NCBI RefSeq assembly: GCF_000156575.1
Contig: NZ_GG666049.1
Span: 53,241 to 117,240 of the forward strand
Reading direction: 5' to 3'
DNA length: 64,000 nt
Origin: Anaerococcus lactolyticus ATCC 51172
Lineage (GTDB): Bacteria > Bacillota > Clostridia > Tissierellales > Peptoniphilaceae
Made by a program: the position numbers and the translations under genes. The notes beneath the pieces are model-generated. The model saw only the letters and a list, made by a program, of their open reading frames with translations. It did no database searches and was not told where the DNA came from. Positions 35,472 to 43,626 of the stretch are shown one piece after another. How positions within the stretch are numbered: position 1 is the stretch's first letter; the number at the start of each line of letters is the position of its first letter.

Positions 35472-36594
35472 AATAATCTATTCCAAGTTCCCTGAAGTCT
35501 GAAATCGCCTTATCTAGGGCAGATTTTTTAGTCTTTGAGTCTACTAGGATTATTTCCATGTCACAAAGTCTAGCTCCTAGGTATGGATCAGGTGTTTTTA
35601 GGGATTTTTGGTCGATTAGGATATAATTATAAGCATTCTCTCTATTGGCTATTTCAGCGAAAAACTCGTTAGTATCGAGAATTTTTTCTGACACCTTTTC
35701 TGCTAGGGCTAGGTAATCTATGTCACCCTTTCTTAGGACCTTAAAGGAATTTTCGTCACTTAAGAATTTCCCATCGGTCTCGCCAGCGTTTTTGCTGTCT
35801 ACAAACAAAACGCCATTGGCTGGAGCAAGGCTTTCTGCAAGATTTTTTGCAAAATCAAAAGAGTCAACCTTGCCAAGACTTGTAATGCCAACAACTCCAT
35901 TTTGAAGTCTATGGTCAATTTTTGCCTTCACCTTCAAAAGCTCATCACTAGATCCAAGGACATCCAAATCCAATTCTCTTAAGTCATCCTCGTCGGCTAT
36001 ATTATCAGAAAGAAGAGTCTTAATAATTACTATAGCAAGGCCTAAAATAGCCCCAGCTATACCTGCTGCAACAGAAAAAATCAAAAGTTTTTTCTTTGAA
36101 GCCTTATCCACCAGCACCTCATGCAGATATTCCAAATTATCAGCATTTAGGTAGTCTTTTGTCATTTTTCTAAAATTCTCACAAATTGACTTAAGAGCAT
36201 CTGCTGCCCTATCCTTGTTATCATCATTAAAACTTAGGCTAATAAGACCTGCTTGAGGATTCACATCGAAGTCAGACTTTGCCATGATTTCCTTGAAATC
36301 GAGGTTTGAGCCCCCTTTTTTAAGCTCGTTTGCAACTCTTTTATAAAGGTCAGGTGACTTTATAATTTCAGAATAAATATTGCCAAGCTTTTCATTTAAA
36401 ATTAGCTTGTTGTAGGAAATTTCTTCGCCCTCACCAGCTGTGGCAATCAAAACTGCCGAAGCCTCAAAAGACCCTCCGACTTTTTTAATGCCAAGACCAA
36501 AAACAATGCCAAAAAACACGATGGCTGGAACAATAATTAGGGCGAGATTTTTTTTTATACCGTCGATTAATTGGTAAGTTGTAACTTTTCTCAT
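35449..36594 (-). CDS. Wzz-type polysaccharide co-polymerase with degenerate nucleotide-binding domain
   Basis: A 381-residue protein. Two membrane helices (about 15-35 and 173-195) flank an extracytoplasmic Wzz domain; the C-terminal 180 residues resemble a BY-kinase (CpsD/Wzc) fold. Where a Walker A G-x-G-K-S/T would lie the sequence reads I-T-S-L-G-K-V-D-S-F, and the A' motif is reduced to L-F-V-D-S. No tyrosine cluster is visible at the C terminus. It probably controls polymer chain length without kinase activity. Precedes an EpsG-like polymerase gene on the same strand (12 bases apart). Confidence 0.75.
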   Translation of the reverse strand: MRKVTTYQLIDGIKKNLALIIVPAIVFFGIVFGLGIKKVGGSFEASAVLIATAGEGEEISYNKLILNEKLGNIYSEIIKSPDLYKRVANELKKGGSNLDFKEIMAKSDFDVNPQAGLISLSFNDDNKDRAADALKSICENFRKMTKDYLNADNLEYLHEVLVDKASKKKLLIFSVAAGIAGAILGLAIVIIKTLLSDNIADEDDLRELDLDVLGSSDELLKVKAKIDHRLQNGVVGITSLGKVDSFDFAKNLAESLAPANGVLFVDSKNAGETDGKFLSDENSFKVLRKGDIDYLALAEKVSEKILDTNEFFAEIANRENAYNYILIDQKSLKTPDPYLGARLCDMEIILVDSKTKKSALDKAISDFRELGIDYCGVVYHK

Positions 36595-36606
36595 AAAAAC
36601 TCCTTT

Positions 36607-37725
36607 TTAATTTAATGACTCGATAGCCATTGTATTTGTAAAGAAAAAATCGTACTCTGGCGCATCTACACTAATATAAATCGCATATGGTACGATAAAG
36701 ACCACAATCGATAAGATTAGCAAAAAGGCCGCCAGGCTATCCTCATATTTTAATTTTTTAATCATCATTGGCAGATAAAACATCTCCAGTATTGCAAAAA
36801 ATGATGAAAACCTAAAGGCAATGGCTGTCGATGACCTAAAAACAAGCATAACGCAAAGGCCAAAAACCATAGCTTTAACGCTAGCCTTCTCCATCCTGTC
36901 TCCCCCAAAAGTTTTCTCATCCAAGTACATGATGGAAACTATAAATAAAAGGAAGAAAAATATAATCCTCGGGTCAAAAAGTTGCATTCCATAGGCAAAT
37001 TTACCCTCAAAGGTGTAGGTTACAATCTTTCTAGAAAGTATGCCAAGGCCTATTTTTGAAAACACAGTTGCGGCTATGCTAAATACCAGCTTTGAGAAAA
37101 CCGAAACTGCCAAACTTAAAAAGACGATTAAAGATTTTATAAAATTATTAAGGTCAATTTCCAAATATAATAAAAATGGAATCAATATTACAGCCGACTT
37201 GTGAAAACTAATAGCTAGGATTAGGGTTAAAAAACTCCTAAACCTCTTTTTTTCAGTCGCTAGGTAAATAGCCAAGAGACCTAAACCCATAGCTGTTGCA
37301 GTCCTTGAAGTTTGCATATCAAATTGCAAGAAAATCGGCAAAAATATAATCGCAGACAAAAATGGATTAGCCGATTTTTTGATAACTACATAGGTCACAG
37401 GTCCGATTGACAAAAAATTCATAAGGACAATCACCCACTGACGGCTGATACCAAAAAGGTTTATGAGGTAAGAAGCCAGCCTAAAGGAAAACTCAACCGG
37501 GTAGGAAAAATTCAAAACCTTATCAAAATCCGTTCCGATATCCTTAGCGAACCACAAATAATTGTAATAATCAGCATCCCCCGACCCTCTCATTGCCGCA
37601 AAGATAAACATCAAGAAAAACATAGAAAAAGCCGCAAGGTTTTTTTGGTATGAAGTTTTAAAATCAATAAGGCTAAAGCATAGAAAAAGCAACAGCTCCA
37701 GCGTAAAAAATAACAAAAATCCCAT
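36607..37725 (-). CDS. EpsG/Wzy-like exopolysaccharide polymerase
   Basis: A 372-residue polytopic membrane protein (about ten helices). The early R-G-S-G-D-A-D-Y-Y-N-Y-L and the central F-Q-F-D-M-Q-T-S-R-T and F-H-K-S-A stretches match the EpsG family of polysaccharide polymerases. It precedes the Wzz-like gene, the expected partner. A G/C-rich hairpin lies just upstream of its weak RBS. Confidence 0.85.
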   Translation of the reverse strand: MGFLLFFTLELLLFLCFSLIDFKTSYQKNLAAFSMFFLMFIFAAMRGSGDADYYNYLWFAKDIGTDFDKVLNFSYPVEFSFRLASYLINLFGISRQWVIVLMNFLSIGPVTYVVIKKSANPFLSAIIFLPIFLQFDMQTSRTATAMGLGLLAIYLATEKKRFRSFLTLILAISFHKSAVILIPFLLYLEIDLNNFIKSLIVFLSLAVSVFSKLVFSIAATVFSKIGLGILSRKIVTYTFEGKFAYGMQLFDPRIIFFFLLFIVSIMYLDEKTFGGDRMEKASVKAMVFGLCVMLVFRSSTAIAFRFSSFFAILEMFYLPMMIKKLKYEDSLAAFLLILSIVVFIVPYAIYISVDAPEYDFFFTNTMAIESLN

Positions 37726-37738
37726 AAAACTTTTCTAT

Positions 37739-37757
37739 TTAGGGGGCATCCCCCTAA
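37739..37757. promoter_or_regulatory. perfect hairpin upstream of the EpsG-like gene
   Basis: TTAGGGGG-CAT-CCCCCTAA, an 8-bp perfect stem with a 3-base loop, 14 bases from the start codon of the EpsG-like gene. It has no following U run on the minus strand, so it may affect translation or be a remnant of the repeat family. Confidence 0.5.
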
Positions 37758-37885
37758 GACTCCCTTGTGTGATAGAAGAGAATACTTCTCTTGTACTCTT
37801 ACTCATTAATATATCATTTTTTGGGGTTTTATCCATGATAAATTAATTTTATTTTTTATAAAAAATGATTTTATATTTTATTATC

Positions 37886-37936
37886 TCTAAATCATTTACA
37901 TAACCTCTTCGTTCTAAGGGGGAGCCCCAAGGGACC
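37886..37936 (+). repeat. truncated older end of the repeat family, interrupted by R4
   Basis: The stretch ATCATTTACATAAC..CTTCG..AAGGGGGAGCCCCAAGGGACC resembles the GTCAT hairpin and the first half of the two-tier stem of R2/R5. It stops where R4's inverted terminus begins, so R4 probably inserted into or beside an older copy. A TTTTTTGGGGTTTTATCC stretch further out (about 37818-37835) also occurs, inverted, beyond R5. Confidence 0.7.
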
Positions 37937-38845
37937 TTTTCACTAGGTGAGTCTATTAATCCAAGATTATCATATTTTTTTCGTTAATCCGAGATTAACT
38001 GTATCTTATAAATTTTCTAGGTCATTTACATGACCACTCCGTATCTGGGGGAACCCCAAGGGACCTTCCGCAGGGTCCCTCACTGGGTTCCCCCAGGCCC
38101 CCTTTCTGCTACACCCCCGAGCGGCTCCTTGGCGGAGGGCGGGTAATGAAGCTTGCTTATCGCAAGCTTTTTTGGGTAGAGATGACTTGCTTGTATTAGT
38201 GTTCGTATATCCCCACTGATTTCTAATCATCGGGTCGCTAAAAATCGCAAACTCGGCTTCGCCTCAAACAAGCGATTTTCTTTACGCAACCCTTGATTAG
38301 AAATCTTTACCCGATAAAAGAGAGAATTAATCTCGATGTTCCAGTGTTTGCTGGGCTCGTTTGGCTTCGCCAAACATTGCTAAATTAGTGTTTATTTTTA
38401 AACGAAGAAATGAAAAACCTAAGGTCAAGTATTTTAAAATCCCAAGACTCCGTAAAGAAAATTGCACTGACAGCTCTTTACGAATAAAAGCAATATAAAT
38501 ACTGTGAACTAATTTTTAAATAAAAAGTACAAGTCAGGCTAGATTGCAATTTTTAGGAGGCTTGGGATTTTAAAAAGTTAAACAGATATTATTTCTAAAC
38601 AAGGGTGCCTACATACCAACAAGTTTGCCGAAAGCAAACACATTGTCCCCCGAGAGGGGTCGCCCGGAGGGGGTAGCCGAAAGGGGTCTGGGGAGTCGCG
38701 TTGGGGAACGTGCGAAACGTTCCCCTGGGACTCCCCAGGTACGAAGATTCAATTGTAAGTAGAATGATAATCTATAATAAGATAATATTAAAAGATAAAT
38801 TATCTCGGATAATAATCCTGGATTAATAGACTCACCTAGTGAAAA
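37937..38845 (+). repeat. R4: copy of the structured repeat family with 27-bp perfect inverted termini
   Basis: Lies between the EpsG-like gene and a small membrane protein gene. The left terminus (37937-37963) is an exact reverse complement of 38819-38845. Inside: TTAATCCGAGATTAA (about 37984-37998); GGTCAT-TTAC-ATGACC; two-tier stem (outer 38045-38056 with 38085-38096, inner 38060-38065 with 38074-38079); AAGCTTGC..GCAAGCTT with T run (about 38150-38172); hairpin B 38218-38305; GTTTGGC-TTC-GCCAAAC; palindrome C 38431-38575; right GTTTGCC hairpin; right two-tier stem (outer 38688-38697 with 38729-38738, inner 38703-38711 with 38717-38725); TTATCTCGGATAA near 38799-38812. Confidence 0.92.
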
Positions 38846-38879
38846 AATTGTTTTCTGAAAAATAAAAAAAGAACATCTT

Positions 38880-39107
38880 TTATAAAGACGTTCTTTTGTG
38901 GGTTTTCCACTCCATATATAAAAATACTACATTCATAATTATCATTAGGATTCCTATTCCAAATAATAGGGGATTAAATTCTTTTACGAAGCCGCCCACA
39001 TTTTTTTCTAGGGATTGATAAATAAATATAGAAGCGAGTATTACTTGCAAAATATAAAATATCACTCTTTTCTTAAAGGATTTTTGCTTTTGGTTTTCTT
39101 CTTTCAT
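38880..39107 (-). CDS. small two-helix membrane protein
   Basis: A 75-residue protein with a basic N terminus and two hydrophobic segments (about 15-29 and 43-62), ending M-E-W-K-T-H-K-R. An AAAGGAGC RBS precedes the ATG. It may be a small transporter accessory or stress protein; family not recognised. Its end coincides with a hairpin AAAAGAAC..GTTCTTTT. Confidence 0.65.
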   Translation of the reverse strand: MKEENQKQKSFKKRVIFYILQVILASIFIYQSLEKNVGGFVKEFNPLLFGIGILMIIMNVVFLYMEWKTHKRTSL

Positions 39108-39152
39108 AAAAAGCTCCTTTCACTTCTTTTCTTTATTATATCACATTTTAAG

Positions 39153-39186
39153 GGTCAAAAAAAGATGGGCTCTTGCCCACCTTTGA
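39153..39186 (-). terminator. terminator of the DUF2089-DUF4097 pair
   Basis: On the minus strand AGGTGGGC-AAGA-GCCCATCT followed by seven T residues, directly past the stop of the DUF4097 gene. Confidence 0.8.
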
Positions 39187-39188
39187 TT

Positions 39189-40241
39189 TTATCTTAGGGA
39201 TACTTTGCCATTGCCTGTTTTGGCTTTTATGGTTAATTTTGCCTCGTCTGTTGAGGTTGATAGGTCGTATCCTTCGTCAGTTTTAATTTTATTTTGGAAC
39301 TTTTCTGTGACGTTTACAGCGGCACTATCCACAAAGGCCTTTATTTCTCCTTCGTAGTCTGTTGTGTCTACTACAATTATGCCACTTACAGTTTCTAGAT
39401 CAATGTCTTTTGTGTCCTTTATATTGTATATCCTAATTGATCCAGATCTTGAGTCTGCAGTGATTTTATCGCTAGCTAGTCCATCTACCCTGATATTTCC
39501 AGAAATATTATCAACATCAACCCTATCTCCCTTAATGCCAGCAAGGTAGATTGATCCTGAAACATTGTCTATATTTAGAGGTCCTTCGATATTTCTGATG
39601 TCAATTTTACCATTTACATTATTGACATCGATGGCTGACTTGCTATTAATCACCATAATCTTACCATTTACCGAGTCGATATTTAAACTTCCAAAGTCAG
39701 TGTCAGCTATTTCAACTCTCGCATTTACAGTGTTTACATTTAATTTTTCATAGAAATCTTTGCCTACTTGCACCCTTAGTTTGACATTGGCTCCTAGATT
39801 CTTATAAGTCTCGTTTTCTTCTATATCTAAGACATTATCCCTGATTTCAACATCTATATAATCTTCAAGATTACCTTTTTTGGCAAAGATGTCAGCTGAA
39901 ATTACTATTCCCTTATCTGTCGACTTTTCTAAAAGTATTTCGCCGTTGATTAGGTCAATATTTATCTCGTCAATTTCATCATCAACCCTGATATCCTTGT
40001 GGGTATTTATTTCCCCCTTAAGATTGAAATTATTGATATCAAAAGCTTGGTCAAGGTCAATTGCAGAAATAGCTTCGGTTGCCTTTTTGATAATAGAGTC
40101 AACTGTTGATGTAATCTTACCTGCAAAGTCTGTTTCCTTTGATTTTTTATCCCCAATTGCAGCAAGAAGGTCACTTGCTTCTTCGACTGTAATCTTGCCT
40201 TCTTTGAGCATATTTAGGATTAATTGTTTTTCTTCAGTCAT
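39189..40241 (-). CDS. DUF4097-family β-helical protein with N-terminal SHOCT-like motif
   Basis: A 350-residue protein. The first 25 residues (Q-L-I-L-N-M-L-K-E-G-K-I-T-V-E-E-A-S-D-L-L) form a two-helix SHOCT/YvlB_N-like motif; the rest is a long β-repeat region in which N-x-x-G-x-I-x-I units recur about every 20 residues (N-V-N-G-K-I-D-I, N-V-S-G-S-I-Y-L, N-I-S-G-N-I-R-V), typical DUF4097. No signal peptide. It overlaps the upstream DUF2089 gene by eight bases. In Bacillus relatives (yvlB) such proteins belong to envelope-stress regulons. Confidence 0.85.
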   Translation of the reverse strand: MTEEKQLILNMLKEGKITVEEASDLLAAIGDKKSKETDFAGKITSTVDSIIKKATEAISAIDLDQAFDINNFNLKGEINTHKDIRVDDEIDEINIDLINGEILLEKSTDKGIVISADIFAKKGNLEDYIDVEIRDNVLDIEENETYKNLGANVKLRVQVGKDFYEKLNVNTVNARVEIADTDFGSLNIDSVNGKIMVINSKSAIDVNNVNGKIDIRNIEGPLNIDNVSGSIYLAGIKGDRVDVDNISGNIRVDGLASDKITADSRSGSIRIYNIKDTKDIDLETVSGIIVVDTTDYEGEIKAFVDSAAVNVTEKFQNKIKTDEGYDLSTSTDEAKLTIKAKTGNGKVSLR

Positions 40242-40590
40242 TGTTTAGCTCCTCTAGTAATTCCTTCGCCTTTTCTGTTGTAATTTCACCATTATCTAGC
40301 ATGTTTAAGATGTCTAGCCTATGAGATTTTTTGTCAATTTTACCGCCTAGTTTACTTACAATTTTATCAATCCTATTTCTAACTGTTGGGTAAGAAATGC
40401 CAATTTCTTCGCCCACATCCTTGATAGAACCTCTTTTTTGTAGAAATAGCTCAATAAATTCCTTATCTTCCTTATCTAGTCTTGAAAATGAGTCAACTTC
40501 AAATTCACCATGTACTTCTGTGTAGCAAGAATTGCATCTATATGATGTGATAATCATTTGATCACCACAGTTTGGACATTTATTTATCAT
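40234..40590 (-). CDS. DUF2089-family zinc-ribbon/HTH protein
   Basis: A 118-residue protein with an N-terminal zinc ribbon (C-P-N-C-G, then C-N-S-C, residues 5-21), a helix-turn-helix like a sigma-4 domain (S-I-K-D-V-G-E-E-I-G-I-S-Y-P-T-V-R-N-R-I), and a C-terminal D-I-L-N-M-L-D-N-G-E-I-T-T-E-K-A-K-E-L-L motif. That last motif is the same fold as the start of the DUF4097 protein it overlaps. Probably the transcription regulator of this pair. Confidence 0.88.
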   Translation of the reverse strand: MINKCPNCGDQMIITSYRCNSCYTEVHGEFEVDSFSRLDKEDKEFIELFLQKRGSIKDVGEEIGISYPTVRNRIDKIVSKLGGKIDKKSHRLDILNMLDNGEITTEKAKELLEELNND

Positions 40591-40716
40591 AAGAACCTCC
40601 CTTTTGATTGAACTATACTGCCTACCTTTATTTTTGTAAAGTCGATATTCAATATTTTAAGTTTTTATTTTAAATATTTTAATATATGGATTTTTGTTTT
40701 AATTTTCTCACAAAAA

Positions 40717-40736
40717 AGATTGGCTACTGCCAATCT
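40717..40736 (-). terminator. terminator of the glycosyltransferase operon
   Basis: AGATTGGC-TACT-GCCAATCT, perfect 8-bp stem, followed on the minus strand by TTTTTTG; it overlaps the stop codon of the membrane-protein gene by a base or two. Confidence 0.85.
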
Positions 40737-41427
40737 AAATATAGTCCTTGTCCCAATAGGATCTTAGGGTCCTTGATAACCAAATTACAGTATTTATCAT
40801 GAATCCCAACCCAAATACCATTTGAAAAATATAGGCAAGTACATATAGGTCCTTGATTGTGGTAAATTTTTGAACCAAGCCTGCCCCTATTAAAATTATA
40901 AAAAATCCACCTAACCACTTGAGGCTCATCCTTAGGTTTTCCTTAAAATCTATATATACAAAACTCTTATGCTTGTATTTTTTGTTAAAATTATCACGTC
41001 TTATCTTGTATTCTTCGCGAAGGCTTGAGTCAGCATTTTTTATAAGGCCTGAGTAGTAGTGGTCCATATCAGCTGCTTTATTTGTATATCTCTTAAGCTT
41101 TGCTGCCTCTTCTTCGCTAAAACTTCTCAGCAAGATTGCCTTAGTGACGGCAGCCTTCGAATCATAGGAAATCCTCTTATCCCTTAATGTTTCTAAGTCT
41201 GCTACAGACTTTGTCCCATCAATTAGCATTAGGGTTTTAGCTTCATAAACCCTCTTGCCTCTTAAATAAAGAAGGATTGCAGCAAGACTTATACCGATTA
41301 TTCCGATTTGGGAGATGAACATGCCAGATTCCCCATAAAAATCAAAACTTATTAAAAAATAATTTACAAAGAGGGGTGGAAAGATAAATAGGATTAAAAT
41401 TCCAACCATTTTAATTATTGATCTCAT
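40735..41427 (-). CDS. membrane protein of unknown function
   Basis: A 230-residue protein with two hydrophobic segments near the N terminus (5-28, 36-55), a charged central cytoplasmic domain (60-160) and two at the C terminus (about 168-187, 193-215). It overlaps the glycosyltransferase gene upstream by 17 bases, so it is part of the glycolipid operon; no family recognised. Confidence 0.75.
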   Translation of the reverse strand: MRSIIKMVGILILFIFPPLFVNYFLISFDFYGESGMFISQIGIIGISLAAILLYLRGKRVYEAKTLMLIDGTKSVADLETLRDKRISYDSKAAVTKAILLRSFSEEEAAKLKRYTNKAADMDHYYSGLIKNADSSLREEYKIRRDNFNKKYKHKSFVYIDFKENLRMSLKWLGGFFIILIGAGLVQKFTTIKDLYVLAYIFQMVFGLGFMINTVIWLSRTLRSYWDKDYI

Positions 41428-42424
41428 TTTTCATAGTCCTTTCATAAAGGTCAAGGAGTCTTGCTCCGGTTTTTTCGATTGACTTTTCTTTCGCTTTTTC
41501 ATAGGCGATTTCCGATAGGTCTGGCAAAGACCCTTCCAATATTCCTTTGATTTTTCTTTCAAAATCGTCAAGGCTTTTTCCCTTGTAGATATTTTCCCCG
41601 TCAACAAAGCCCTCTTCAAAAATTTCTATATCTCGAATTAAAATTTTTGCCTTAGTCGCTAGGGCCTCAAGGAGGACTATGCCTTCGGTTTCTTCGTGGG
41701 TCAAAAAAGCGTAGAGGTCAGAACCTGCGTAAGCTTCTCTTACCCCCTCGCTAGATACATAGCCAGGTGCGTGGAAATTAGCAGGTACATCTTCCATTTC
41801 CTTTTTGATTCCAGGGCTCATTAAGGCTCTGTCAAGCTTACCAAACCAAAGGAATTCATATTGAGGCATCCTCTTGGCAAGTCTTAAAAAATCGTCAATT
41901 CCCTTTCTTTTTATAGGAAGCCCCACAGAAATAATTGACTTTTTTTCCGGATTTAAACCGTATTTTTTGTAGAAATTCTCCCTATCATTCGGTTTTTTCT
42001 GCCAAAAGTCAAGGTCAATCCCATTTGAAACCACTTCTATAGGACGGCCAATATGGTAGCCTTCAAGGATTTTCTTTGAATATTCGGTCGGCGTTAAGAC
42101 CAAGTCACCTTTTCTATATGCATAAACCAGCCACTTCTTAAATAGCGGTGCGATTTGATTTGAAAAAATAAAGGAGTTTTTAAAGTCCTCCATGGTGGAG
42201 TGACCGTGGTAGACAACCTTTTTACCCATCTTCTTTGCCTTAATCGCAAAATGAACAGATCCAGGAAGGATGGTGTTGATGTGAACGAGATCAAAATCGT
42301 CTTTTTCATCTAGGGTAAAGTCGCAACCTACAAGCTTTAAGGCCTTGATTTGGTGGTCAATAGCCTTGCCCACGCCAGATTCCTTGACTGTTTCATAGTC
42401 TTTTGAATATATTAATACTTTCAC
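41411..42424 (-). CDS. glycosyltransferase family 4, second glycolipid-type enzyme
   Basis: A 337-residue GT-B enzyme. The C-terminal half has V-S-N-G-I-D-L-D, G-L-P-I-K-R-K-G-I-D-D and the E-T-E-G-I-V-L-L-E-A-L-A nucleotide-sugar-binding motif. GTG at 42424 (V-K-V-L-I-Y-S-K-D-Y) has AAGGA eight bases upstream and is preferred to a longer frame starting at 42451. It overlaps the preceding glycosyltransferase gene by 32 bases. The pair resembles the two successive enzymes that make diglycosyl-diacylglycerol, the lipoteichoic acid anchor lipid in Firmicutes. Confidence 0.85.
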   Translation of the reverse strand: MKVLIYSKDYETVKESGVGKAIDHQIKALKLVGCDFTLDEKDDFDLVHINTILPGSVHFAIKAKKMGKKVVYHGHSTMEDFKNSFIFSNQIAPLFKKWLVYAYRKGDLVLTPTEYSKKILEGYHIGRPIEVVSNGIDLDFWQKKPNDRENFYKKYGLNPEKKSIISVGLPIKRKGIDDFLRLAKRMPQYEFLWFGKLDRALMSPGIKKEMEDVPANFHAPGYVSSEGVREAYAGSDLYAFLTHEETEGIVLLEALATKAKILIRDIEIFEEGFVDGENIYKGKSLDDFERKIKGILEGSLPDLSEIAYEKAKEKSIEKTGARLLDLYERTMKNEINN

Positions 42425-43556
42425 GTTTATATTCCTTAATCGCCTTATCATAGCAAGCTAGGCACTTAGTTCCAAAACCGTCCACCGAAAAATTTTCTCT
42501 AGCATAGGCTCTAGTATTTATTTCTAGTAATTCTTTGTATTCGCTATCTGAAAATACCCTATCTATAAACTTCTCAAATTCTTCAAAGTTTTCGTACTTA
42601 AAACCATTAAATCCATTTTTAATTACCCCATCAAGGACAGAATCGTTCCTACAAAGGGCAATAGTGCCATTAGCAAGGGCCTCATAATAGGTTAGACCCT
42701 GGGTCTCAGATGTAGATGCAGTTACAAAAATATCTGCAGCTTGGTAGTAGCGGTTTACAGAATTCGCCTCAACCATACCCGTAAAAATAACTTCCTTGGT
42801 TATCTTTGCCGCATCTTCCTTCAAGGTGTCAAGATATGGGCCTCCACCCACTATGTAAAGTTTGATTTCTGAATCCTTGAGCCTGTCGTAATATTCCATA
42901 ATCTCTTGGATATTTTTCTCTTCCCCAAGCCTGCCTAAGTATAATAATACTTTTGCATCCTCTTCAATTCCCAAAGCCTTTCTCAAAAGAGTCTTATCAT
43001 ATAGCTCTGGAATGTGAATACCAGTTGGAATAATATCAATCTTTGCAGGGTCTATTCCATAATTTATCAAAAGATTTTCCGTCTTCGCTGTTGGCACAAT
43101 TATTCTATTGCAAAGACTAGCCAAGGTCTTACTTGCTACAGATACAATCTTCTTTCCAGCTTGTTTTGATGGAATAAAATAATGGGTGTAGTCTTCATAA
43201 ACCGTATGGTAGGTGTGAATAAGCGGAATTTCTTGGTCGCTTGCAATTCTTTTTGCCATCATAAAGGTAGAAAACTCACACTGGGAATGAACCACATCAG
43301 GCCCCCACGCCTTAATTTCTTTAAGATGACTCTTGGCAAGGAGGTTAGAAATCCTCGCTTGGGGATAAATTTTTTCTGCAGAAAGAGATCCAACATAATA
43401 AACCTTGCCATCCCTGTATGACTTTGTAGTATTAGAAAGGGTAAGGACCCTAACATCATGACCCTCGCCCTCTAGATATTCTATTAAATTCATAACTGAA
43501 CGCACTACCCCATTAACAACAGGCCAGTACCAGTCACTTGTAATTAAAATTTTCAT
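42393..43556 (-). CDS. glycosyltransferase family 4, diacylglycerol glucosyltransferase-like
   Basis: A 387-residue enzyme beginning M-K-I-L-I-T-S-D-W-Y-W-P-V-V-N-G-V-V-R-S-V, characteristic of 1,2-diacylglycerol 3-α-glucosyltransferases, with H-S-Q-C-E-F-S, P-T-G-I-H-I-P, L-G-R-L-G-E-E-K-N-I and E-T-Q-G-L-T-Y-Y-E-A. It would transfer glucose from UDP-glucose to diacylglycerol at the inner membrane face. ATG 43556 follows GAGAGGA; the longer frame to 43613 is not supported. First gene of the operon. Confidence 0.88.
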   Translation of the reverse strand: MKILITSDWYWPVVNGVVRSVMNLIEYLEGEGHDVRVLTLSNTTKSYRDGKVYYVGSLSAEKIYPQARISNLLAKSHLKEIKAWGPDVVHSQCEFSTFMMAKRIASDQEIPLIHTYHTVYEDYTHYFIPSKQAGKKIVSVASKTLASLCNRIIVPTAKTENLLINYGIDPAKIDIIPTGIHIPELYDKTLLRKALGIEEDAKVLLYLGRLGEEKNIQEIMEYYDRLKDSEIKLYIVGGGPYLDTLKEDAAKITKEVIFTGMVEANSVNRYYQAADIFVTASTSETQGLTYYEALANGTIALCRNDSVLDGVIKNGFNGFKYENFEEFEKFIDRVFSDSEYKELLEINTRAYARENFSVDGFGTKCLACYDKAIKEYKRESINIFKRL

Positions 43557-43626
43557 AATTCCTCTCTTAAAATATAATACTCTTTTTGCCAGGAATTTTA
43601 CAATAAAATTCATATTAGCATAGGGT

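Noticed and set aside
38006-38230. 74-codon minus-strand frame inside repeat R4
   Set aside because: Translation of paired stem sequences (Pro/Gly/Arg rich); frame not kept in R1, R3 or R5.
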